A stretch of 64,000 nt of DNA, taken from Roseibium sediminicola. Lineage in GTDB: Bacteria > Pseudomonadota > Alphaproteobacteria > Rhizobiales > Stappiaceae. The notes under the pieces were generated by a model. The model saw nothing but the letters and a program-made list of their open reading frames with translations. It was not told the origin of the DNA and made no database searches. Within the stretch, counting starts at the first letter, position 1. Every line of letters begins with the position of its first letter. The stretch covers positions 1-64,000 of the forward strand of contig NZ_JALNMJ010000023.1 in NCBI RefSeq assembly GCF_023156505.1, written 5' to 3'. Below are positions 1-8,149 of the stretch, piece by piece. The position numbers and the translations under genes were made by a program.

Positions 1-331
1 TGACAAACCGACCGCCGCAAAACGCGGCGGCGGCACCGCTCGGCCTGAAACCGGTAACCCGACACAATCAGAAAACTGCCCGACGGAAACCCATCAAGCG
101 ACAACACTGTGAGAAATGCGGGTTAGCGGCGTCTCGAAGGACGGGCCACTTGTTGGGTGCTTGCCGCGGATCCTTCGAGACGGACCTTGCGGTCCTCCTC
201 AGGATGACGCCGAAGAATGTAGATGCTCTGTTGCCAGCTATTATCCCCGGAACACCGTGGAAATCGGGTCGACGCCCTTGCCTCCTACCCACCAACCTGC
301 ACAGTGACTGAACGAGGCAAAGGCGGGCAAA
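1..331. other. Gene-free left edge with hairpin and repeat
   Basis: No supportable gene lies here; the long reading frames on both strands are shadows. Bases 12-30 form a GC-rich hairpin (7-bp arms, loop of about 5), possibly the end of a transcript from a gene left of the window. The first three bases read tga and could be its stop, but nothing confirms that. Bases about 129-213 hold a palindromic repeat described separately. The last 20 bases carry a purine-rich stretch that would serve as ribosome binding site for dnaQ. Confidence 0.5.
129..213. repeat. Palindromic intergenic repeat, family A copy 1
   Basis: It contains cgtctcgaagga and its reverse complement tccttcgagacg, then a short stem ggacc/ggtcc and the end ctcaggatgacg. 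The same words recur at 1090-1200 on the other side of dnaQ. It is non-coding and can fold into stacked hairpins. Confidence 0.65.
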
Positions 332-1045
332 ATGCGTGAAATCTCCTTCGATACGGAAACGACGGGTCTGAATCCGCGCGGTGGCGACCGGCTGGTGGAA
401 ATCGGCGGGGTGGAGCTGATCAACCACATCCCGACCGGCAACGTCTATCATGTCTATCTCAACCCGCAGCGCGACATGCCCGAAGAAGCCTTCAGGGTGC
501 ATGGCCTGTCTGCGGAGTTTCTGTCGGACAAACCCTTGTTCGAGCACGTCGCCGATGAATTCCTGGAATTTGTCGGCGATGCGACGCTGGTGATTCACAA
601 CGCCGCCTTCGACATGGGCTTCATCAACATGGAGCTTGAGCGCGCGGGCCGGCGGACCATTTCCAACGATCAGGTCCTCGACACCCTGGAAATGGCCCGC
701 CGCAAACGGCCTTCCGGGCCGAATTCCCTCGATGCTTTGTGTTCGCGTTATGGCATCGACAATTCCAAGCGCGTCAAACACGGCGCTCTGCTCGATGCGG
801 AAATTCTGGCGGAAGTCTATCTGGAGCTGATCGGCGGCCGGCAACGGGGCCTTGGCCTGATGCCGGAGGAAGACAGCAGCTCGTCGGACAACGCTTCAAG
901 CGAACCTGGCGAACTCGGCACCTTCAACGCCCGCCGTCGTCCGGCGCCGTTGAAACGGCCCCTGCTCGAGAGCGAACTGGAAGCCCACAAGGCGTTTATC
1001 GCTGGCATGGGTGAGAATGCGCTCTGGGGAAAATTCGGCGGTTAA
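332..1045 (+). CDS. dnaQ: DNA polymerase III epsilon subunit (3'-5' proofreading exonuclease)
   Basis: Proofreading subunit of the replicative polymerase, which removes misincorporated nucleotides within the Pol III core. The 237-residue protein has the DEDDh exonuclease motifs: DTETTG at the N-terminus (Asp7, Glu9), HNAAFD (Asp94) and KHGALLDAE (His150, Asp155). The residues after about 180 are low-complexity followed by a short conserved tail, as in other alphaproteobacterial DnaQ proteins. The ATG at 332 is preceded by a purine-rich stretch and sits right before the ExoI motif. In many Rhizobiales dnaQ lies with coaE and secB; coaE could lie just left of the window, and secB is not seen here. 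Confidence 0.95.
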   Translation: MREISFDTETTGLNPRGGDRLVEIGGVELINHIPTGNVYHVYLNPQRDMPEEAFRVHGLSAEFLSDKPLFEHVADEFLEFVGDATLVIHNAAFDMGFINMELERAGRRTISNDQVLDTLEMARRKRPSGPNSLDALCSRYGIDNSKRVKHGALLDAEILAEVYLELIGGRQRGLGLMPEEDSSSSDNASSEPGELGTFNARRRPAPLKRPLLESELEAHKAFIAGMGENALWGKFGG

Positions 1046-1088
1046 AACAGCTGTGTCATAGGCCGTCTTCCGAGCTTTTCTGCAAAAC

Positions 1089-1202
1089 GGCGTCATCCTG
1101 AGGAGGACCGACAGGTCCGTCTCGAAGGATCGGCAACTTGTTCAAAAGCAAGCGGCCCATCCTTCGAGACAGTGCGGTCGCGCTTCCTCAGGATGACGGC
1201 TT
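1089..1202. repeat. Palindromic intergenic repeat, family A copies 2 and 3
   Basis: Two head-to-head copies of the element at 129-213: cgtcatcctgaggaggacc...gtctcgaaggat followed by atccttcgagac...ctcaggatgacg. The pair forms one larger inverted repeat filling the space between dnaQ and the convergent dehydrogenase gene. No protein is encoded. Confidence 0.7.
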
Positions 1203-1301
1203 GAGGTTTGGACTTTCGTCAGTCCAGAAGCCACCGTACCGTCTCGAAAGACCGTTCGGAACAACTTCGGTTTAAGGTTCGGCCACGATCCGACCGAAAG
1301 C

Positions 1302-2288
1302 TCAAAGCATCGACGGCAGGACACGGTCCGGTGGGCGGTGGCCGTCCATGAAGGTCTTGATGTTGATGATCACCTTCTCGCCCATCTCGATACGGCCTTC
1401 GATGGTCGCCGAGCCCATATGCGGCAGCAGGACAACATTCTCAAGCTTGACCAGCTTCGGGTTGACCGCCGGTTCGTGTTCGAACACGTCAAGGCCGGCG
1501 CCCGCCAGTTCACCGGCTTCCAGCATCCGGATGAGGGCGTTTTCGTCGATCACCTCACCGCGCGCCGTGTTGACCACGTAGGCGTCTTCCTTCAGCAGCT
1601 TCAGACGGCGGGCGGACAGAAGATGGAATGTGCCCGGCGTGTGCGGGCAGTGGACCGAAACCACATCCATGCGAGCCAGCATCTGGTCGAGGCTGTCCCA
1701 ATAGGTCGCCTCGAGCTCGTCCTCGACGCTTTCCGGCAGTCTGCGGCGGTTGTGATAATGGATCGACATGCCGAAGGCCTTGGCGCGGCGGGCAACGGCC
1801 TGGCCGATCCGGCCCATGCCGATAATGCCGAGCCGCTTGCCCCAGATCCGGTGGCCGAGCATCCAGGTCGGCGACCAGCCGGCCCAGTCGCCGCTTTCGA
1901 GCGCCTTGATGCCCGTGGCAAGACGCCGCGGCACGGCCAGCATGAGGGCCATGGTCATGTCGGCGGTGTCTTCGGTCAAGACGCCCGGCGTGTTGGTGAC
2001 GTTGATGCCGCGATTGTTGGCGCTGACCACGTCGATATTGTCGACGCCATTGCCGAAATTGGCGATCAGCTTGAGGTTTTCGCCGGCCTGGGACAGAACC
2101 GAGGAATCGATCCGGTCGGTCACCGTCGGCACCAGCACATCGGCGCTGCGCACGGCCTCGACCAGTTCGGCCTGGCTGAAGGGCCTGTCATGTTCATTGA
2201 GCCGTGTTTCGAAAAGCTCGCGCATCCGCGTCTCGACCACGTCCGGAAGCTTCCGGGTGACAACAACGACAGGCTTCTTTTTCACCAT
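1302..2288 (-). CDS. D-isomer-specific 2-hydroxyacid dehydrogenase (glyoxylate/hydroxypyruvate reductase-like)
   Basis: NAD(P)-dependent oxidoreductase of the D-2-hydroxyacid dehydrogenase family, 328 residues from the chosen ATG. It shows the Rossmann motif GMGRIGQAVARRAKAFGM, the segment NTARGEVIDE with the substrate-binding Arg, a downstream Glu and the catalytic His in LPHMGSAT. The HMGSAT form and overall pattern resemble glyoxylate reductases (GyaR type), so a 2-oxo acid such as glyoxylate or hydroxypyruvate is the likely substrate; this is inferred. An upstream in-frame start at 2411 would add 41 poorly conserved basic residues, so I prefer MVKKKP at 2288. It converges with dnaQ across the family A repeats. 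Confidence 0.85.
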   Translation of the reverse strand: MVKKKPVVVVTRKLPDVVETRMRELFETRLNEHDRPFSQAELVEAVRSADVLVPTVTDRIDSSVLSQAGENLKLIANFGNGVDNIDVVSANNRGINVTNTPGVLTEDTADMTMALMLAVPRRLATGIKALESGDWAGWSPTWMLGHRIWGKRLGIIGMGRIGQAVARRAKAFGMSIHYHNRRRLPESVEDELEATYWDSLDQMLARMDVVSVHCPHTPGTFHLLSARRLKLLKEDAYVVNTARGEVIDENALIRMLEAGELAGAGLDVFEHEPAVNPKLVKLENVVLLPHMGSATIEGRIEMGEKVIINIKTFMDGHRPPDRVLPSML

Positions 2289-2535
2289 ACCCAACTGCCT
2301 TTCGCGCTTCGTTAAGGACTTGTTAACCTCAACGGGACCACCTTGACGCCGCGCGTAACGCGGGCGGAAGAGACCATCCCCTTTCCTTACCAGATGGTTC
2401 GGCAGAAACAAGGGATCGGTTTCAATCGCTGCGGATTACCGGGCGGCCAAATTCGGAACGCTGGTTTTCGTGCGATTTATTCGGTACAGCTTTGCCTCAG
2501 AACAGCGATCAATAACAATTGGACTACCGGACATA

Positions 2536-3075
2536 ATGGCTTTTACGTACTCAGCGCCCCGGCTCATTCTGTGTGCGATGGCACTTGTTCTCGGGCTGAG
2601 TGGTGGAGCCGTCTCCGCCTGGGCGCAGGGCAGCGCCACCCGGCCGACCGACCTGCCGTTGCCGCGCTTTGTCAGCCTGAAATCAGACCGGGTCAACGTG
2701 CGGATCGGCCCGTCCCGCGAACACAAGATCGCCTGGACCTTCGTTCAGTCCGGCCTGCCCGTCGAAATCATCCAGGAATTCGAGAACTGGCGCCAGATCC
2801 GCGACTGGGAAGGCAAGACGGGCTGGGTGTTCCATTCGCTCCTCTCCGGCCGTCGCACTGCCCTGGTCACACCCTGGGAAAAGTCGGACCGCACGCCGCT
2901 CAGAGCCCGGTCGCGCTCCGACGCCGACATCGTGGCCGAGCTGGAACCCTTCGTGCTGACTTCCGTCGATCAATGCGCGGGCGGCTGGTGCCGGGTCAAT
3001 GGCGAGAATTATGACGGTTGGCTCGACCAGACGCGGCTCTTTGGTGTCTATCCGGACGAGCTGATCGAGGACTGA
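2536..3075 (+). CDS. Exported SH3-domain protein
   Basis: A 179-residue protein beginning with a signal peptide (hydrophobic LILCAMALVLGLSGGAVSAWA, cleavage near AWA-QG). The rest is built of bacterial SH3-like repeats: RFVSLKSDRVNVRIGPSREH followed by an EFENWRQIRDWEGKTGWV block, then a second divergent copy ending in GWCRVNGENYDGWL. This matches the SH3_4 type found in many Rhizobiales periplasmic proteins, which are thought to bind peptidoglycan or peptides. The ATG at 2536 starts the signal peptide; an upstream ATG at 2470 would add 22 residues. Exact function unknown. Confidence 0.8.
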   Translation: MAFTYSAPRLILCAMALVLGLSGGAVSAWAQGSATRPTDLPLPRFVSLKSDRVNVRIGPSREHKIAWTFVQSGLPVEIIQEFENWRQIRDWEGKTGWVFHSLLSGRRTALVTPWEKSDRTPLRARSRSDADIVAELEPFVLTSVDQCAGGWCRVNGENYDGWLDQTRLFGVYPDELIED

Positions 3076-3113
3076 TTCTGGAAGCGGCGGTTTTCTGACA
3101 GGTACCTCTCCAA

Positions 3114-3235
3114 CGTCATCCCGGACGAAGTGTAGCGAAGATCCGGGATCGGAAAGCCGGGGACTGTCTGTTTGAAGACGCCAGTTCAATTGCCTCCCCG
3201 GTCCCGGCTCGCGCTTCGCTTGGCCGGGACGACGA
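3114..3235. repeat. Palindromic intergenic repeat, family B copy 1
   Basis: Starts cgtcatcccgga, contains gatccgggatcgg and cccggtcccggctcgcgc, and ends in ttggccgggacgacg. The two ends are imperfect inverted repeats. The element recurs at seven other well-preserved places in this window, always between genes. Confidence 0.8.
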
Positions 3236-3252
3236 TCGAGAGGTAACGGAAA

Positions 3253-3282
3253 CAAAAAAGGCGGCCAGAGGCCGCCTTGTTC
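3253..3282 (-). terminator. Rho-independent terminator of the fab operon
   Basis: On the minus strand a 9-bp GC-rich stem (aaggcggcc/ggccgcctt on the plus strand) with a 3-base loop is followed by a run of six T (seen as aaaaaa at 3254-3259 on the plus strand). It lies 23 bases beyond the fabI stop codon. Confidence 0.85.
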
Positions 3283-3304
3283 GTTTGTCCGTTGATTGTC
3301 GGCG

Positions 3305-4120
3305 TCAGTCCGCCTTGACCTCTTCCTGAACCTTCAATTCGTTCAGACGCGGCATCGACATGATGTTGTAGCCGCTGTCGACGAAATGCACTTCGCCGGT
3401 CACGCCACCGGAAAGATCCGACAACAGGTAGAGGCCGGTGCCGCCGATTTCGTCGAGCGAGACGGTCCGGCAAAGCGGCGAGTTGCGCTTCTGGAAGTTG
3501 AACATCAGCCGCGCGTCGGAGACGCCGGAGCCGGCCAGAGTGCGCACCGGGCCGGCGGAGATCGCGTTTACCCGGATATTCTGCTCGCCGTAATCGACCG
3601 CCAGGTAGCGCACGGAGGATTCCAGAGCGGCCTTGGCAACGCCCATGACATTGTAGTTCGGCATCACCTTGGTCGAGCCGCCATAGGTCAGCGTGACCAG
3701 CGAACCGCCATTCGGCATGATGGCCGCGGCGCGCTTGGCAATCTCGGTGAAGGAGAAGCAGGAAATCATCATGGTGCGGGTGAAGTTCTCCCGCGTGGTA
3801 TCGGCATATTTGCCGCGGAGCTCCGACTTGTCGGAAAAGGCGATGGCATGCACCAGGAAGTCGATGCTGCCCCACTCTTCCTTCAGGGTGTCAAACACCG
3901 AATCCACCGAGGAAATATCCTCGACGTCGCACGGCACCAGGATCTTGGAGCCGACGGAATCCGCCAGCGGCTTGGTGCGGCGGCCGAAAGCTTCGCCCTG
4001 ATAGGTGAAAGCGAGTTCGGCGCCATGGTCGGCAAGGGTCTTGGCAATGCCCCAGGCGATCGAATGGTCGTTGGCAACGCCCATGATCAGCCCGCGTTTG
4101 CCCTTCATCAGGTCAGACAT
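3305..4120 (-). CDS. fabI: Enoyl-[acyl-carrier-protein] reductase (NADH), FabI type
   Basis: Catalyses the last step of each fatty acid elongation cycle, reducing trans-2-enoyl-ACP with NAD(P)H in the cytoplasm. The 271-residue protein has the atypical SDR pattern of FabI: nucleotide-binding GVANDHSIAWGIA, Tyr146 in LTYGG, and the catalytic Tyr156 and Lys163 in PNYNVMGVAK, at the same numbering as E. coli FabI. It is last in a minus-strand run fabA-fabB-fabI, 10 bases after fabB, and is followed by a strong terminator. FabI is the target of triclosan-type inhibitors in this family. Confidence 0.95.
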   Translation of the reverse strand: MSDLMKGKRGLIMGVANDHSIAWGIAKTLADHGAELAFTYQGEAFGRRTKPLADSVGSKILVPCDVEDISSVDSVFDTLKEEWGSIDFLVHAIAFSDKSELRGKYADTTRENFTRTMMISCFSFTEIAKRAAAIMPNGGSLVTLTYGGSTKVMPNYNVMGVAKAALESSVRYLAVDYGEQNIRVNAISAGPVRTLAGSGVSDARLMFNFQKRNSPLCRTVSLDEIGGTGLYLLSDLSGGVTGEVHFVDSGYNIMSMPRLNELKVQEEVKAD

Positions 4121-4130
4121 TCAAAACTCC

Positions 4131-5354
4131 TCAACCGTGATAACGCGACAGCGCCAGGGAGGCGTTGGTGCCACCGAAGCCGAAGCTGTTGGAAAGCACG
4201 GTATCGAGACCGGCATTGTCGACCCGTTCGGTGACAATCTCGCCCGGTTTGATCGCCGGATCGAGTTCGGTGATATTGGCCGACGCCGTGATGAAATCGT
4301 TCTGCAGCATGAGCAGGCAGTAGATGGCCTCCTGCACGCCGGTCGCGCCGAGGCTGTGGCCGGTGAGCGACTTGGTGGACGAGGCAGGCGGCTGGTTTTC
4401 GCCGAACACCCGGCGGATCGCCTCGATCTCGCCGACATCGCCGACCGGGGTCGAGGTGCCGTGCGTGTTGATATAGTCGACCTTGCGGTCGCCGAGGGTC
4501 TCGATGGCCAGACGCATGCAGCGCTCTCCGCCTTCGCCGGAAGGCGCCACCATGTCGTAGCCGTCGGAATTGGCGGCATAGCCAGTGACTTCGGCGTAGA
4601 TCTTGGCGCCACGAGCCTTGGCATGTTCCAGCTCTTCCAGAACCACGACACCGCCACCGCCGGCAATGACAAAGCCGTCGCGGGTGGCGTCATAGGCGCG
4701 GGCCGCGGTTTGCGGCGTGTCGTTGTATTTGGAGGACATGGCGCCCATGGCGTCGAACAGGCAGGACAGGGTCCAGTCGAGTTCCTCGCCGCCGCCGGCG
4801 AACATCACGTCCTGCTTGCCGAACTGGATCTGTTCGGTCGCCGCGCCAATGCAATGCGCGGAGGTCGAGCAGGCCGAGGTGATCGAATAGTTGATGCCCT
4901 TGATCTTGAATGGGGTCGCGAGGCAGGCCGAATTGGTCGAGCTCATGCCGCGGGTCACCATGAACGGGCCCATGCGCTTGGGCGAACCCTTTTCCAGGAC
5001 GATCTGGTGCGCCTGGAACAGGTTCTTGGTGGACGGACCGCCCGAGCCCATGATCAGGCCGGTGCGGGTATTGGAGACATCGCTCTCTTCCAGGCCGCTG
5101 TCGGCGATCGCCTGCTGCATGGAGATGTAGTTATAGGCGGCGCCGTCGCCCATGAAACGCAGCTGGCGCTTGTCGATCAGCGAGGGAATGTCGATATTCG
5201 GCATGCCGTGCACTTGGCTGCGGAAGCCGTGTTCGGCGTAATCCGGCGCAAAGCTGATGCCGGATTTGCCTTCGCGCAGGCTGGCGAGCACTTCTTGTGC
5301 GTTTGATCCGATGGAAGATACGATTCCCAAACCGGTGACGACAACGCGTCTCAT
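4131..5354 (-). CDS. fabB: Beta-ketoacyl-ACP synthase I
   Basis: Condenses malonyl-ACP with acyl-ACP and, with FabA, supports unsaturated fatty acid synthesis. The 407-residue protein has the Cys-His-His triad: Cys162 in TSACSTSAHC, His298 in NTHGTSTPVGD and His333 in TGHSLGATG, with Lys328 before it. Spacing agrees with E. coli FabB (163/298/333). The ATG at 5354 begins the usual RRVVVTGLG motif. The placement between fabA and fabI identifies it as FabB rather than FabF. Confidence 0.95.
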   Translation of the reverse strand: MRRVVVTGLGIVSSIGSNAQEVLASLREGKSGISFAPDYAEHGFRSQVHGMPNIDIPSLIDKRQLRFMGDGAAYNYISMQQAIADSGLEESDVSNTRTGLIMGSGGPSTKNLFQAHQIVLEKGSPKRMGPFMVTRGMSSTNSACLATPFKIKGINYSITSACSTSAHCIGAATEQIQFGKQDVMFAGGGEELDWTLSCLFDAMGAMSSKYNDTPQTAARAYDATRDGFVIAGGGGVVVLEELEHAKARGAKIYAEVTGYAANSDGYDMVAPSGEGGERCMRLAIETLGDRKVDYINTHGTSTPVGDVGEIEAIRRVFGENQPPASSTKSLTGHSLGATGVQEAIYCLLMLQNDFITASANITELDPAIKPGEIVTERVDNAGLDTVLSNSFGFGGTNASLALSRYHG

Positions 5355-5489
5355 TGCGGTCTCCTATGTCTATTTCTGCGCGGCGCGGCAATGAGGGGTG
5401 TTCGGCCCGCCAGCATGAGGATAATAAGCAAACCGGCGCTTCCAGTCAGAAAGAAGCGCCGGCCAAACAGTCGATCGTGCAAAAGGGCA

Positions 5490-5996
5490 TCAGGCCTTCG
5501 ACAGGCCCACGCGCAGGTCGGTGGCCTTGTAGATCTGCTCGCCGTCAGCCTTCAGCCAGCCGTCGGCAATGCCGAGCACCAGGCGGCCTTTCATGACACG
5601 TTTGAAGTCGATGCCGTATTCAACCAGCTTCACGTCCGGGGTAACCATGCCCTTGAACTTGATTTCGCCGGTCGACAGCGCCATGCCCTTGCCTTCAAGG
5701 CCCTGCCAGCCAAGGTGAAAGCCGGTCAGCTGCCAAAGAGCGTCTAGACCGAGACAGCCAGGCATGATCGGGTTGCCCTGGAAGTGGCACGGGAAGAACC
5801 AAAGATCCGGTTTGATGTCGAATTCGGCGCGGGCATATCCCTTGTCGAACTCGCCGCCGGTCTCCGAAATATCCGTGATCCGGTCGAACATCAGCATCGG
5901 AGGAAGCGGCAATTGGGCATTGCCCTGGCCAAACAGCTCGCCGCGGCCGCAGGCGAGAAGGTCTTCATAATCGTAGCTGGAGCGGCGCTCGGTCAT
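5490..5996 (-). CDS. fabA: 3-hydroxydecanoyl-ACP dehydratase/isomerase
   Basis: Dehydrates 3-hydroxydecanoyl-ACP and isomerises trans-2 to cis-3-decenoyl-ACP, the branch point to unsaturated fatty acids in anaerobic-type synthesis. At 168 residues it has normal FabA length. The catalytic His71 is in FFPCHFQGNP and Asp85 in CLGLDALWQL, one residue offset from E. coli His70/Asp84. First gene of the fabA-fabB-fabI run; 135 bases separate it from fabB. It is divergent from the irr gene, an arrangement common in Rhizobiales. Confidence 0.96.
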   Translation of the reverse strand: MTERRSSYDYEDLLACGRGELFGQGNAQLPLPPMLMFDRITDISETGGEFDKGYARAEFDIKPDLWFFPCHFQGNPIMPGCLGLDALWQLTGFHLGWQGLEGKGMALSTGEIKFKGMVTPDVKLVEYGIDFKRVMKGRLVLGIADGWLKADGEQIYKATDLRVGLSKA

Positions 5997-6209
5997 TCAG
6001 GATCCGTTTTTTGCGTCCTGCGCATTGTCTGGACGGGCAGGATTGGTTTGTTTTCGGTTCGTTTGAGGCGCCTTCGTAACACAGGGGAACCATGACTGAA
6101 AGATGTCACTTGCGCGAAGTTGCTGGGTTTTTTCAGGTCTTTTGCCCGGAAATACACCCAAACCGGCATTCGTCCGCCTCAATTGGCAGGTAACCACAGT
6201 CGTTTAAAA

Positions 6210-6228
6210 CTTGCATCTTGGGTGCAAG
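6210..6228. promoter_or_regulatory. Candidate operator palindrome between fabA and irr
   Basis: CTTGCA, a 7-base spacer, then TGCAAG: a perfect 6-bp inverted repeat in the divergent promoter region. A homodimeric regulator could bind here and act on either gene. It does not resemble the AT-rich iron-control element usually bound by Irr, so the cognate factor is unknown. Confidence 0.4.
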
Positions 6229-6337
6229 AAATGGCAGATATAGGCGAAAGACAGCGGAAATATAGCCCTGTTTGCGCTCAAAAAGCGCGTTGAAACGGGG
6301 CTCCGCAGCCGCGATTGAAGACTTGGATCGGATCGGA

Positions 6338-6769
6338 ATGACGACACATATGGCAACCGAAACCGCCGGCAAGGATGTGACCGACATGCTGCGGACGGCA
6401 GGTCTGCGGCCGACGCGCCAACGTGTTTCTCTCGCCGAACTTCTTTATTCCAAGGGCGACCGCCACATTTCCGCGGAGCTTCTGCATGAGGAAGCCGTTG
6501 CCGCCGATGTGCCTGTGTCGCTGGCCACCGTCTACAATACGCTGCATCAGTTCACCGAGGTTGGCCTCCTGCGGGAAGTCGCGATTGACGGCAACAAGAC
6601 CTATTTCGACACCAACACCTCCGATCATCACCACTTCTTCATCGAAGGCGAAAACCGGGTGATCGACATTCCGGGTGAGGGCGTTGGCATCGGCCGGCTG
6701 CCGCAGGTGCCGGAAGGCATGGAAGTCGTGCGGGTGGATGTGGTCGTGCGGGTGCGCGAAAAGCGCTGA
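6338..6769 (+). CDS. irr: Fur-family iron response regulator Irr
   Basis: Haem-responsive transcription factor of Rhizobiales controlling iron and haem genes. The 143-residue protein has a Fur-type winged helix (GLRPTRQRVSLAELL, then VSLATVYNTLHQFTEVGL) and the TSDHHHFF segment, whose His cluster is the conserved haem/metal-binding region of Irr. The Cys pairs of a Fur zinc site are absent, as is usual for Irr. The ATG at 6338 (MTTHMATE) fits Irr length; ATG 6350 is an alternative and 6272 would add 22 residues. It is divergent from fabA, a conserved neighbour. Its stop abuts that of the convergent GNAT gene. Confidence 0.9.
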   Translation: MTTHMATETAGKDVTDMLRTAGLRPTRQRVSLAELLYSKGDRHISAELLHEEAVAADVPVSLATVYNTLHQFTEVGLLREVAIDGNKTYFDTNTSDHHHFFIEGENRVIDIPGEGVGIGRLPQVPEGMEVVRVDVVVRVREKR

Positions 6770-7318
6770 TCAACCCAATCCCGCTTCGACATAGCGAAGC
6801 TTCCAGACATAATAATTGGCGGTGGAGTCGATTTCAGCGAGGTGGCGTTGGCCGCTCGCTTCAAAGCCAAGTTTTGTCAGAAGGTTGGCGGACCGATCAT
6901 TGTCCGGATGGGTGATGGCGCAAAGAGTCCGCAGATTGAGTTCCTTGGTGCAAAAGTCCAGGACAGCCTGGCCCGCTTCCCGGCCATAGCCCTTGCCGCG
7001 ATAGTCGGAATGAAATGCGAAGCCGAGATCCGGATATTTGAGTTCCTTGCGCACGACCAGGCCGCATATACCGACCGGTTCGCCCGTCTCCTTCAATTCC
7101 ACCAGCCACAGTCCGACCCCCTGGGCGGCAAAGCGGGCCAGGGATTTGGACTTGATAAAGCTGGCCGCGTCTTCCGGGCTTTCGATGCCGTAGTCATGGA
7201 TGAAGCGCTTGTAGTCCGGTTCCGACATCAGCTTTTGATAAAAAGCGGCGTCATTCAGCGACGGCAGCCGAAAGCGAAGCCGTTCGCTGGCGGGAAAGGG
7301 ACCGAGCGGAAAGGTCAC
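6770..7318 (-). CDS. GNAT-family N-acetyltransferase (RimJ/RimL-like)
   Basis: A 182-residue acetyltransferase. Visible family features are the N-terminal TERLRFRLP-like opening (here SERLRFRLPSLNDAAFYQKLM), the acetyl-CoA-binding segment SDYRGKGYGREA, and the late motif TLCAITHPDNDRSANLLTKLGFE, typical of enzymes acetylating protein N-termini or small molecules. The acceptor is unknown. It starts with GTG, overlapping the stop of nth by the GTGA arrangement, so the two are translationally coupled. Its stop codon directly abuts that of irr on the other strand. Confidence 0.8.
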   Translation of the reverse strand: MTFPLGPFPASERLRFRLPSLNDAAFYQKLMSEPDYKRFIHDYGIESPEDAASFIKSKSLARFAAQGVGLWLVELKETGEPVGICGLVVRKELKYPDLGFAFHSDYRGKGYGREAGQAVLDFCTKELNLRTLCAITHPDNDRSANLLTKLGFEASGQRHLAEIDSTANYYVWKLRYVEAGLG

Positions 7319-8127
7319 GACGCGGCCTCCCTGTCGACCAGGGCCTTGGTGCGCACCGCGATTTCCGGAAGGGAATCAAACGGTTCCTTCTCGGGGCTCC
7401 GGCACAGATCGTAGATGACACAGCGCCGGCACTCGGGCTTGCGCGCCTTGCAGATATAGCGCCCATGCAGGATCAGCCAGTGATGGGCATGCAGGGAATA
7501 TTCCGCCGGCACCGCCTTCTCCATCGCCTTTTCCACGTCGAGCGGGGTCTTGCCGGGCGCGATGCCGATGCGGTTTCCGAGCCGGAACAGGTGGGTATCG
7601 ACCGCGATGGTCGGATGGCCGAAATAGATGTTCAGCACCACATTGGCCGTCTTGCGGCCGACGCCGGGCAGCTTTTCCAGCGCTTCGCGGTCTTCCGGAA
7701 CTTCGCCGCCATGATCGCGCACCAGCTGTTCGGACAGGAGGATGACGTTTTTGGCCTTGGTCTTGTAGAGCCCGATCGTGCGGATTTCCTCGCGCACCCT
7801 GTCCTCGCCGAGCGCCAGCATCTTTTCCGGCGTATCCGCAATCTGGAAAAGGTGTTTCGTCGCCCGGTTGACGCCGACATCGGTTGCCTGCGCCGACAGG
7901 ACGACCGCGACCAGAAGCGTGTAGGCATTAACGTAGTCCAGTTCGCCTTCCGGCTCCGGATTATCGGCATGAAAGCGCTGGAATATGGCGTAGGTCTCGG
8001 CCTTGGAATAACGCGACCGTTTCAGGACCTTGCCGGGATTGTCGACGGACGGGGCCTTGCGTTTCGGTTTTGCCTTGGCGGCAGGGCGTTTGGTTGCCTT
8101 GGCGGCGGGGCTCTTTGCTTGCGTCAT
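7315..8127 (-). CDS. nth: Endonuclease III (DNA glycosylase/AP lyase)
   Basis: Base excision repair enzyme removing oxidised pyrimidines and cutting at abasic sites. The 270-residue protein has the helix-hairpin-helix LEKLPGVGRKTANVV with catalytic Lys159, the catalytic Asp177 in AVDTHLFRL, and the C-terminal [4Fe-4S] ligands in the C-x6-C-x2-C-x5-C pattern (Cys226, 233, 236, 242). An Ala/Lys/Pro-rich extension of about 30 residues precedes the core; I chose the ATG at 8127 because an upstream start at 8217 would overlap the divergent gene. Confidence 0.95.
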   Translation of the reverse strand: MTQAKSPAAKATKRPAAKAKPKRKAPSVDNPGKVLKRSRYSKAETYAIFQRFHADNPEPEGELDYVNAYTLLVAVVLSAQATDVGVNRATKHLFQIADTPEKMLALGEDRVREEIRTIGLYKTKAKNVILLSEQLVRDHGGEVPEDREALEKLPGVGRKTANVVLNIYFGHPTIAVDTHLFRLGNRIGIAPGKTPLDVEKAMEKAVPAEYSLHAHHWLILHGRYICKARKPECRRCVIYDLCRSPEKEPFDSLPEIAVRTKALVDREAAS

Positions 8128-8149
8128 GTTCTCTCTATAATCACTCCGT

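Noticed and set aside
1338..2315. Long plus-strand frame opposite the dehydrogenase gene
   Set aside because: It is the antisense shadow of a conserved gene; its translation is rich in His, Arg and Gly, as expected from reverse reading of high-GC codons.
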